Shown piece after piece: positions 26,060-36,041 of a stretch of DNA of 64,000 bases (position 1 is the first letter of the stretch; the number at the start of each line of letters is the position of its first letter). Source of the DNA: Cryptomeria japonica (Eukaryota > Streptophyta > Pinopsida > Cupressales > Cupressaceae); NCBI RefSeq assembly GCF_030272615.1, contig NC_081408.1, positions 65,110,546 to 65,174,545 on the forward strand. The letters run 5' to 3'. Both the position numbers and the translations under genes were made by a program. The notes beneath the pieces are model-generated. The model did not search any database. It was not told the DNA's origin and saw only the letters and a list, made by a program, of their open reading frames with translations.

Positions 26060-26890
26060 GCAATCTTTTTCTTCCAAACTAGGCAATGAAGAACCTCATC
26101 ATGTAGAAGAAGGATGTGAAGAAGAGATTGAAGAACCAGGAACAATTGAAGTGTCCACCCAATTGACAATTGTTGGAATCCTCCTTCCCCACTTTTTTTT
26201 TTGGAGGTTTTGGGAAGCAATCAATAATTTTTGATGGCTCAAGACCCCCATGAGAAAAAATATCTTTAAGGTATTTTTCCCAATCATCCACTCTCTTAGA
26301 TGGAGCTAATTCAGTCAACCCATGAACTCTAGATATTTCCTTATCCAATTTTCCCTAGGGGCTTTTGTCAATTTGAATATTGTCAAGAGGAAATTGGCAT
26401 TCTCTTTTATGATGAAATATTTGGCTTCAAACATCTTTTCATCCTAAAAATATTAAATAGGAAACCTTGGAGGAGGTTTCCCATTCCCAAGTGGCATTAA
26501 AGTCAATTGGTAGAGGGATAATTAAATTATTGTCAATATTCTCCAAGACATTTCCCAGACTACCAAGCAAATATTCCTTGAATTATTTTCTACATAGTTT
26601 GTCTGTTTTGTCTTTAGGAAAACTAAAGTGAAGGAGAGTTGCTACAAACACTATCGAAATTTCTATGTTAACCCTATACTTGTGGTTTGTTCTCATAAAC
26701 AATTCACCTAGAATTTTCTTTAGTGCTCTGTTGATTACAAAATTTGATTAATTGAGAACCTCCTTCATCCTTTTCTCATTGATTTCCCCTAAAAATGCCA
26801 CTTATCTCCTGGAAGATAGAAGTTGAATGGGGGTATCTATTGGTTTTGATCCCTTATTGTCAATCTCCTACAAACTAAAAGTGAAACACT
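26060..26890 (-). pseudogene. Unrecognised degraded ORF
   Basis: A minus-strand reading of about 270 codons, broken by about five to seven stops, looks protein-like. It contains KILGELFMRTNHKYRVNI, then PLPIDFNATWEWET, then EISRVHGLTELAPSKRVDDW and a basic PKPPKKK stretch. The longest open piece is 26348-26079. I do not recognise the family. A remnant of a plant retroelement gag or of a plant-specific gene are both possible. Confidence 0.4.
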
Positions 26891-26899
26891 ACAACATAA

Positions 26900-28334
26900 A
26901 CTTAAAGATGGAACCTTTAGCTATGAAGAGAAGAAGTGAAATCAAGGATAGGAAAAAAGAACAACATATGGCTTGTTGAAAAAGCTAAAATCCTTCCAAT
27001 TCCATTTGCAAACCTGAGAAGAACCTCGAGAAGGTATAACTAGTCCTGTAATTTCCTTTCACGTCAATTCCATCTATTTTAATTTATGCTCATTCTGCAT
27101 CTGAATTATTGGGCCTATTCAAAAGGTTAACATTATACTAGTCACATTAGCCAACCCACCATGCCACCAAATATGTCAATTATCTAATCCGTAACATTCC
27201 ACTAGATCTCTCTTCTCTATTTTTATTTTGTCCAGTGACTAACAAGATCCATCAAATCAAAAAATCCGCTAGCTTATAGTTTAAGATTGAATTTTTGAGA
27301 AAGGATTGTGAATAGATCTTTTTAAGTAAGCACTCCATCTCCTCTAACAATAAAATTAATGTTTATCCATTAAGGATTTAATTGAAAAAACAAAGCATTA
27401 TCATTATTTCCTCCTAGAAGTGAAGCCACGTTTATAAAATAATTTACCTATTCTAGGGTATGTGCAAGATCATGGTGTGCCAAAACAGGCCCTTAAGTGG
27501 CATTGAAATTTCCAAAAATCAGAGTTATGCAACTTGACATGAAAATTTGAATAAGTTGTGAACATTATTTTTAAAATATGTAAGAAGAGAATATATAGAA
27601 AATTGAATGTAGTTTCTAAGCTACTAGTTGTTTTTTGGAAAAAAAATTCCTATTTGATGAAAATTTCAAATTTCAAAGCAATGGTACTAAAATTTCAAGA
27701 AAAAAATAAGAAGTAGACATTTGTCTAACCACCTTAATCACAATCAAATCATAATATTTTTTTATAATATTTCTAATATAAGTATTAGACTCACGTCCGG
27801 ATGTGACACATATTTTTTTTTAATTTTTTATAAAGTAAATAATTATTTATGAATTTTTTACTACAGCTTTTCAGAAATTCAGAAACTCCTACGTTTGACC
27901 ACCTTAACTTAGTGAAAACCTTATGAAATTTAACTTTTTTTAATTTCTCCCTATAGTAGATGAAGCATAGGATGTGACACATTTTTTGGATTCATAAAAT
28001 GTTATACCGTTTGAAAGTTAGGAGTTTTTTTCAATCAGTATATCAATCAGGACTATTGTCAGAATTCAATAAGAAAATAAATAATAATTATTTATTAAAG
28101 TCAAAATAAGACAAGCCTTATATTGTTGGAAAGGTCAGAACGTCCTTAAAAAACCCTTTTCGTTTTATCAATTTTGGCTACAAAATAAGTCATCAGCCAC
28201 CAGTGTAAAGTCTGGAAAATCAAGGAATACTGAAAAACACATTTTTTTAGTTGACTTTCTAGGCTTGTCACTTCCAAGCCAATTACCAAAGCATTCCCGA
28301 GCCAAAATTTGAAATTTGAAAATTTGACTACAAA
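26900..28334. other. Non-coding DNA, short direct repeat only
   Basis: No gene recognised. The 13-mer 'ggatgtgacacat' occurs at 27799-27811 and again at 27970-27982, each followed by a T-rich run. Confidence 0.45.
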
Positions 28335-28400
28335 AATTGGATATCCGATATAATCGGATATCCGATTATATCAGATATCCAATTATATCGGATATCCTAT
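28335..28400. repeat. Cluster of ATCGGATATCCGAT palindromes (left)
   Basis: Positions 28335-28384 form a 50-bp palindrome with a single mismatched pair, centred on 'cggatatccg', and a further copy follows at about 28387-28397. Related copies lie at 28488-28522, 31088-31122, 31181-31220, 53906-53925, 53991-54020 and 54454-54488. Such clustered motifs resemble the subterminal repeats bound by transposases in some DNA transposons. That role is inferred. Confidence 0.75.
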
Positions 28401-28410
28401 TTAAATATAT

Positions 28411-28540
28411 AAACTTGTGGTCCCCATAAAATTTCCCATTGCAGCCTTTTATTTACTGAACTGCTACATTAATGGCATTGGCAGAAATCTGATATCCGAT
28501 AAAATCCAATATCGGATTTTATTAGTCATATTTTAGAGAG
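28411..28540 (+). repeat. Left arm of a long inverted repeat
   Basis: From 'ttgtggtcccca' to 'agtcatattttagagag' this matches the reverse complement of 31061-31182 at roughly 80%, with one 12-bp gap. The arms enclose the microsatellites and the minisatellite. Confidence 0.85.
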
Positions 28541-28603
28541 AGAGAGAAGGAGAGGGAGCAAGGGAGAAAGAGAGAGGAGGAGAGGGAGAGAGAGAGAGAG
28601 GGG

Positions 28604-28685
<82 letters not shown>

Positions 28686-28785
28686 GGGGGGGAGAGGGAG
28701 AGAGAGAGAGAGGGAGGGGGGAGGGATAGAGAGACCTTTGGGAAGAGAGAGAGAGATGGGGAGGGGGAAGGGAGAGATGGGTAGG

Positions 28786-28850
<65 letters not shown>

Positions 28851-29255
28851 GGGGAGATGGATAGAGAGAGATTAGGGGAGAGAGACAGAGAGACAAAGAC
28901 AAAGAGAGAGAGAGAGGGGGAAAGGAGAGAGAGAGATGGAGAGAGAGGGAGGGAGGGAGGGGAGGGAAGGTAGAGAGAGATAAAGAGATTAGTAGAGAGA
29001 GAGAGAGAGAGATATTAGTGGAGAGATAAGGGGAGAGACAGAGACAGAGAGAGACAAAGGGAGCGAGATGGGGAGGGGGAAGGGAGAGAGAGATAGAGAG
29101 AGAGATTAGGGGAGATAGAGATAGATGGAGAGATTAGGGGAGAGGGATAAAGAGATATTAGGGGGCAGAGAGAGAGAGAGAAAGAGAGAAGGAGAGGGAG
29201 AGGGAGAGAGAGAGAGAGATTAAGGGAGAGGGGGAGAGAGAGAGATTAAGACATC
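28533..29255. repeat. GA-rich microsatellite
   Basis: About 700 bp of (GA)n with interspersed GG, GGGGA and ATTAGGG variants. It gives long Ser-Leu-Pro chance ORFs on the minus strand, which are not genes. Confidence 0.97.
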
Positions 29256-30984
29256 AAAGGACATCATGAACCCTTATGACATTAAGACATCATGAACCCT
29301 TATAATATTAGGGGAGAGAGAGAGAGAGATTAAGACATCATGAACCCTTATGACCTCTTAGGACACCATATGCCCCCTAATGATACCATATTGGGTTGCT
29401 TTGGGTCATATTATGTCCTAAGGGGTCCTATGGTGTCCCATATGACCCCTGTGGACACCATATGGCCCCTAACGACACCATAGGACCCCTTAAGACACCA
29501 AATTATGTTGTTAGGGGTTATATTGTGTCTTATGAACCCTTAGGACACAATATGACTCCTAAAGACACAATTTGGTGTCTTAAGGGGTCCTATGGTGTCC
29601 CAAGACACCATATGACCCCTAATGACACCATAGGACCCCTTAAGACACCAATCATGTTGATAGAGGTCATATGGTGTCCTAAGGGGTCATAGGACACAAT
29701 ATGACCCCTAACAACATGATTTGGTGTCTTAAGGGGTCCTATGGTGTTGTTAGGAGTCCTATGGTGTCCATAGGGGTCATATGGTGTTTTCAGACACCAT
29801 AGGACCCCTTAGGACACAATATGACCCCTTAGGACAAAATATTACCCAAAGCGACCCAATATGGTGTCATTAGGGGTCATATGGTGTCCTAAGAGGTCAT
29901 AAGGGTTCATGGGACACCATATGACCCCTTAGCACACCATATGACCCCTAATGACATGATTTGGTGTCTTAAGGGGTCCTATGCTGTCCATAGGGGTCAT
30001 ATGGTATCTTGGGACACCATACGACCCATTATGACACCATTATGGACACCATATGACCCCTAACGACAACATAGGACCCCTTAAGACACCAAATCATGTC
30101 GTTAGGGGTCATATGGTGTCCTAAGGGGTTGTAGGCTAGAATATGACCCCTTAGGACACAATATGACCCAAAGCGGCCCAATATGGTGTCATTAGGGGTC
30201 ATATGGTGTCCTAAGAGGTCATAAGGGTTCATGGGACACCATATGACCCCTTAGGATACCATATGACCCCTAACGACATGATTTGGTATCTTAAGGGGTC
30301 CTATGGTGTCCCAAGACACCATATGACCCCTATGAACACCATATGACCTCTAACAACACCATACGACCCATTAAGAAACCAAATCATGTTGTTAGGGATC
30401 ATATGGTGTCCTAAGGGGTCGTAGGCCACAATATGACCCCTTAGGACACAATATGACCCAAAGCGACTCAATATGGTGTCATTAGGGGTCATATGGTGTC
30501 CTAAGAGGTCATAAGGGTTCATGGGACACCATATGACCCGTTAAGACACCATATGACCCCTAATGACATGATTTGGTATCTTAAAGGGTCCTGTGGTGTC
30601 CCAAGACACCATATGACCCCTATGGACACCATATGACCCCTTAAGACACCAAATCATGTCGTTAGGGGTCATATGGTGTCCTAAGGGGTCGTAGGGCACA
30701 ATATGACCCCTTAGGACACAATATGACCCAAAGCAACCCAATATGGTGTCATTAGGGGTCATATGGTGTCCTTAGGGGTCATATGGTGTCCTAAGAGATC
30801 ATAAGGGTTCATGGGACACCATATGACCTATTAGAACACCATATGACCCCTAACGACATGATTTGGTATCTTAAAGGGTCTCGTGATGTCCCAAGACACC
30901 ATATGATCCCTATGGATACCATATGACCCCTAACAACACCATAGGACTCCTTAAGACACCAAATCATGTCATTAGGGGTCATAT

Positions 30985-30987
<3 letters not shown>
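29256..30987. repeat. Minisatellite of GACACCATATGACCCC units with ~270-320-bp higher order
   Basis: A core of about 20 bp alternates between 'gacaccatatgacccc' and its reverse complement, so the array is full of short inverted repeats. A landmark, 'aagcgaccca' or a variant, recurs at 29849, 30171, 30461 and 30731, giving a higher-order period of about 270-320 bp. The open frames across it on both strands are repeat artefacts. Confidence 0.95.
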
Positions 30988-31046
<59 letters not shown>

Positions 31047-31070
31047 TCCTTCCCTCTCTCTCTCTCTCTA
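30988..31070. repeat. CT microsatellite
   Basis: About 80 bp of (CT)n, the inverted counterpart of the GA tract at 28533-29255, next to the right arm of the inverted repeat. Confidence 0.95.
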
Positions 31071-31182
31071 AAATATGACTGATAAAATCTGATATCTGAT
31101 TTAGTCGGATATCGGATTTTTGCCATGTGGCAATTTACTAAATAAATGGTGGCAACGGGAAATTTTTTGGGGACCACAAATT
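31061..31182 (-). repeat. Right arm of the long inverted repeat
   Basis: Reverse complement of 28411-28540, including the 'ggggaccacaaa' end and the 'taaaatatgact' end beside the microsatellite. Confidence 0.85.
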
Positions 31183-31220
31183 TTTGTACTAAAATCGGAT
31201 ATCCGATTTTAGTACAAAAA
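31181..31220. repeat. Perfect 40-bp palindrome
   Basis: The half-site 'tttttgtactaaaatcggat' is followed directly by its exact reverse complement. The centre is the shared 'atcggatatccgat' motif. It lies 179 bp upstream of the transposase-like start codon. Confidence 0.97.
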
Positions 31221-31238
31221 CTAGGAAAAAAAGGGTTT

Positions 31239-31269
31239 GTGGGCCATTTTGTAGATTCCAATGGCCCAC
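31239..31269. promoter_or_regulatory. Inverted repeat upstream of the transposase-like gene
   Basis: 'gtgggccatt' and its exact reverse complement are separated by 11 bases. It could form a hairpin or be a dimeric protein site. The regulatory role is inferred from position only. Confidence 0.5.
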
Positions 31270-31398
31270 AATCTGCATATTCTGTTTTATGTCAAGGATC
31301 ACGGGTTTTCAGACAGCTAGAGACAAATTTGTGCTTTTGGGAGATTCTTAAAGTGAAAACTTACATTATCAATCACAAAGGAGCATGTGTTGAGAGAA

Positions 31399-33655
31399 AT
31401 GGGGAGTAGTAGTCATCGGAAGTCTATACACAAAAGTTAACTTTCAAATGACCAAATTGAAGTGTGTAGAGAAAGAGATAGAGAATGTCATAGGAGGAGA
31501 AGACAAGGTATGTTAAATATTGCTAATGTTACTTCAACAGAAGAGGAAATTGAATTTGAAAATGTACCACAAGTTATTGAAAATGAAAATGTAGATTTTG
31601 AACGTGAAAATATTGAAAATTTTGAAAATGTTGAAAGTGATAATGAAAATGCTCAACATGTGGAAAATTTTGACATAGGAGGTGAAAATGTGGAAAAATT
31701 TAACATTGAAGGTGGAATTGCTCAACCAAGTGAACCATATGTAACACCTAATTACTTTAGAAATGAAGACTCTCTCATGGATGAAAGACAAATTCCAAAT
31801 CCAAGACCTTCAAGAACCCCAAAATGGTTATTTGAAATCAATGAGAACATTATTGCGAATCTTGAAGGCAAGAGGTCAACAAGAACCATTCAGTTGTGGG
31901 CTACACAACTTTTCAACCAAAATTTTAGCAATAAGACATTGACTGAGCAATGCCAACTCTTTGTTCAATTGCTAAAGATGATAAAGATGAGACCATTTCT
32001 AAACAAATTGAAGATTCGTATGAACAAGAAGATGGAGAGGAATTCTATTATTACAAAAAATCTATTTGACGCTCTCAATTCTATTAGAAAGAATACCAAA
32101 GAAAGAGATAAGAGAGCCACTCGAAGAGTGATTACAACCTCCTTAGTAAGACATCAATTGAGGAAGGCTCATCAAATGAGACAAACTTGTGTTGATTTTA
32201 ACATAAACCATAAAACTTTGGATAGAGCACTTGAACAAAGACAAAGACTTGACGATCCACTTCAACAAGATACATGGGCATTTGGTGGGAGGCTTCCACG
32301 TGTTGATAGAAAGTTGATTGACAATGTGAAGGAAGAGATTCAACAATTTTGGCACTCTAATTCTAGAGTGTCACCAAATGTAAAGGACGTTTTGAAATTA
32401 AGAATCGAAAACCGAGATCGTACACCGCATCCCAAACATTTCTTGGAATCAAGCCAAACAATGTTGTACAAATTTTTTTGTGAATTACATCCAACTTTGC
32501 AAATATCACAAAGGGCATTTGAATCTTTGAAACCATTTTATTGTGTTCCTCTTAAGATTCGCAATACCTGTTGTTGCAAGTACCATGTGGAGTTTTCCAT
32601 GTACCATGAACTTTTATGTCATATTCGTTCTATGATGCATACTAATGAGATGTTGCAGGAGTGTGGTGCAATGTTATTTCTGAGATCATCAAGAGACTTG
32701 CAAGATCTATTTTTATGCCCTAGAGATGATGGCTGCTATTTCTATAGAAATGATTGTTTGAATGAGAAGTGCTCAGAAGGTGGTGGGTAGTCAAAGTTTG
32801 TTTCATGTTTTCATGAGGGAAGTGAACACGAGTTTGGAAATAATTATGTTGAGAAAAAAAGATGCGAGACAGTGATATATACTTTGAAGAGTGGAGGTGA
32901 AGGTTCTAGATGCGAATTAGTTTCAAGAGAAGTGAGTATTGCTGATTTTATTTTGGATTTTAAGGAAAATATTTTCTACAGGTATGCAAGGCACACCCAT
33001 AGGTCTTAGTGGTTGGATCAATAGTTCAGGATGTGTAAGAACTCTTTCCCAATTGGCACTATTGTATTGGTGGTTGATTTTGTAGAGAACTATAAATTAC
33101 AACCACAAAATGAGGTATAGTCTCAGTACTAAAATTCAATCCAAATTGCTATTTTTGTTCACATTACATATAGACATGCTCCTGATAGTACAGAAGAGGA
33201 CAAGAATATAATTAGGGAGTATCATTTTTATATGAGTGATGATAGATCACACTGCTCCAAGTATATGCACCATTCTTTTGAGAATTTTTTTGAGTTCTTG
33301 CATGAGAAAGATATTGCAATTAACAGACATATAATATGGTCAGATAACTGTATGGGTCAATTCGAGAATGCTTGTATGTTTTATTGGTTGAGTAGAATGC
33401 ATGTGGAGAGGCGTATACCTCATATTTGGTGTTTTTTTGAGGCAAGGCATGGGAAGGAAGAGCGTGATGGAGTAGGTGCATGTTTGAAGAGAGCTCTAGT
33501 TAAGGAGCAATTATGGATTTTAGCTGCAAATTTCTTTGATGCACGTTCTATTGTTGATTGGTGTAGTTCAACATTGTCACATGGAGGTACTCTTGATTCA
33601 ACAGTGAGTAGATTCTTTTGGTTGGTTGAGGAGGGAACAGTGGGAGATAGATTGG
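31399..33655 (+). pseudogene. Transposase-like gene, 5' part (up to a retrotransposon insertion)
   Basis: One frame runs from an ATG at 31399 to the insertion at 33655 and resumes at 41431. The first stop (31438-31440) is followed by a 442-codon open stretch to 32790, and a further open stretch is 33232-33655. The N-terminus is basic (RERDRECHRRRR), then acidic and Asn/Glu-rich. Further on come FESLKPFYCVPLK, a Cys cluster RNTCCCKYH (32560-32586), and a C-terminal block with WSDNCMGQFENA (from 33337) and FFEARHGKEERDGVGACLKR. The last two resemble the conserved Asp-containing DDE-like core of an uncharacterised transposase-like family known from plants and animals. That family link is from memory. 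Six in-frame stops lie in this part (one at 31438, one ending at 32790, four between about 33007 and 33132). I see no intron. Confidence 0.75.
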
Positions 33656-34865
33656 TGTAGCGTCCTAAAATTGCGACACTTGCAATTTTGACCGCATTTG
33701 GGTCTTTACGATGGCGATGCAACACGGAACCTGAATGGAGACCCCGAAACTTGTTCATGACATCAAAAACTGCATTTTCTTGCACCTTGGCCTGATCCTC
33801 CTTGCACCCTGCTGTCCCGGGAGGTGAGACCAGAGCGCCCAGTGCCCTGGTCCCTGGCCCTATTTTGGGCCCGGTCTCCTATGGGGCTTTGGGTCTTTAT
33901 GTTTGCAAATTGGAAAATACTCTTTCCTTGTCGGCCCAAGGTCGGAAAAATCAGTCTATCAACCCTAATTGACAAGTATATAAACTACATTTCCTCTCCC
34001 ATTTTGGTAAGATGGAAAAAAGGCGGAAGTGATATTCAAACACTCAAACATTCAAGCATTCAAGCATTCAAGCATTCCTTCAAGCAATTGATCATTCTAA
34101 GTCTTCATTCAAGGCTAAGTGTTGCATTCAAGACAAGGATTCAACCATTGAAGAGGAGATCACATACTAAAACATACAACATACAACATACAACAACATC
34201 TACACCTTCGCATGTAAGAATACAAACATTCTTACAACAAGGTACTAGTACTTGTTTTGCATTACAAACATTTACATTTACAACATTTCTCATTTCTTGG
34301 TTAATTCCAAAACCGGGGTTTGACCTAAGGGCAAACCCCTAATCCCTAACCCCCCAATCGTCTTCTCTTTTCTGTGTGTAGATTGGAGGTACACGGCTGA
34401 AATTGAAGATCTGGAATCCTTGTGCAGAGACGAACAGATCCCCCTTCGTTTCGCGGATTTTTCGGAGGACCGTGTGCACGCCGGGCGCCATCGTCCCGTC
34501 AACTTTTGCTCAAATTTGCAGGACAACACCGTCTCGACATTTTACTGCTAATTCCAGGTCTGCAGCTTCATCCTATATTCCTATCTCAGTTTATAAGCGA
34601 ATCTTTCTCACTTTTCATGCATTCCTAGCTTAATTCTTCTATCTACATTCTTTACAAAAGAGGGTAGCCTTGCTGTCTTAACCCTTGAAACTCATTTAGA
34701 ATCCAATCTTGCATTGTGTGGGATTGGATCTTGTGGGTTTCAACCCCTCTTTTGAATGTAAAGTCTCTCCTAAGTGAAAATCGACAATCCTAAGTGACCT
34801 CCTTCCCCTCTCCTCGGAGTGGTGGGGGGAACACTTAGGGTTCACTCGTGATTTTTCGCTTTACA
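33656..34865 (+). repeat. 5' LTR of the gag-protease element
   Basis: Begins TGTAGCGTCC and ends GCTTTACA. It contains an 'attcaagc' short tandem repeat near 34050 and a 'gaggaccgtgtgca' stem-loop motif near 34466. Confidence 0.95.
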
Positions 34866-34868
34866 TTT

Positions 34869-34887
34869 TGGTGAACCCGACGTGAAC
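34869..34887 (+). other. Primer-binding site of the gag-protease element
   Basis: 'tggtgaacccgacgtgaac' starts three bases after the LTR. TGG matches the CCA end of a tRNA. I could not say which tRNA primes it. Confidence 0.7.
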
Positions 34888-34889
34888 AT

Positions 34890-36041
34890 CCTTTCTGATT
34901 ATTCATGGTTAGATCTGAAAATTGGCTTCCTTGATTACATTTCCATGTTTCATCTTTTGCAAATTTTAGAGGTTAATTGCATAAAAAACCCTAAATTTTC
35001 TTTTTAGTAATTGAGCTTGCAAAATGTTTAATTATTAATGCTTGTTTTAGATCTACCCTTCTATTACAAATTGTCAATTCATATTTGTGCTTTAATTCTG
35101 AAAATTAAGTGGTTAAGCATCAAAACCCTAATTTTTGAAACCTTCTTGATTCAACCTTTGACTGATAATTTCACTGATCAAAACATTTCCAAATCGGCTG
35201 TAACTTTGGATTCTGCAATAAAATCATAATATCTTTCATCCCTGAAAATTTGGAAAAAAGTTGCGAGGACCGTGTGCATCCCGAGCGCCATCGTCCCCGA
35301 CATTTTTTCCGAAATTTCGAGAGCTAGATCTGACTGTCTTTTTCTGCTAAAATCCAGAATTTTGGCTGATTTTAAATTCTAACACTTTCAAAATTAAAGT
35401 CAAACTTGGTCTAGGGATTGCTTGGATTAAGGCTTCTAATCATTCAAAAATTGGTGAAATTGAAATTTTGTGTCAAAATTCTATTCTTACTATCCTAAAT
35501 CTGAAAAGTGTGTTGGCATTCATTCAAAATTTCAGTGCTTTATTCAAATTCTTGCAATTTGTGACTTTTGAAATTAAGTGCTTAATTATAACAACTTTGA
35601 TTTCCGCCTTCAAAATTAAATTTTGCGTGAAATTGAGTCAACTTTTAAAATTCAAAACTTGCATTGCATTTGGTATTCCCTCTAAAATCATAAAATTCAA
35701 AATTTTAGTTTCCCTCTCTTTTTCAAAATTCAAATTTTGCATTTTTCAACAATCTTGGTAGGGTTCAATTTTGAGATTGCAACTTTAATTTGGCCTATCT
35801 ACAGATCGTAAAATCACTCAATTTTTTTAGATTATCTTTAAAATCATCATAACTTTCATCCCTGAAAATTTCAAAAAAAGTTGCGAGGACCGTGTGCACT
35901 CCGAGCGCCACGGTCCCTGACATTTTTTCCGAAATTTCAGGAGGTTGTCCTGATTGCATTTAACAGCCTAAATCTAGGAGATTGGCTGATTTTATTGAAA
36001 TTTGCTACCTCTACATTCAAAATCTTCTCTCTCTCTAGTGC
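34890..36041 (+). other. Leader region with repeated stem-loop motif
   Basis: About 1.15 kb of AT-rich untranslated leader. A ~100-bp segment at 35225-35330 is repeated at 35848-35945, each starting 'ttcatccctgaaaattt' and carrying 'gaggaccgtgtgca'. The second copy has a perfect 8-bp stem, GGACCGTG/CACGGTCC. The core motif also occurs in each LTR. Confidence 0.75.

Noticed and set aside
28522-28902. 126-codon Ser/Leu/Pro ORF on the minus strand
   Set aside because: It is the translation of the GA microsatellite and has no start context or family.
29396-30762. Several 67-98-codon ORFs on both strands with GHHMTPNDTI-type repeats
   Set aside because: They are translations of the minisatellite. 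Both strands give similar peptides because the units are inverted repeats.
29256-30987. CRISPR-like array
   Set aside because: Repeats are contiguous, variable and inverted, without unique spacers, in a plant genome.
33824-34342. 172-codon ORF, with a near-identical one at 40369-40902
   Set aside because: Both lie wholly within the paired LTRs at the same relative position and mirror the LTR sequence. There is no domain.
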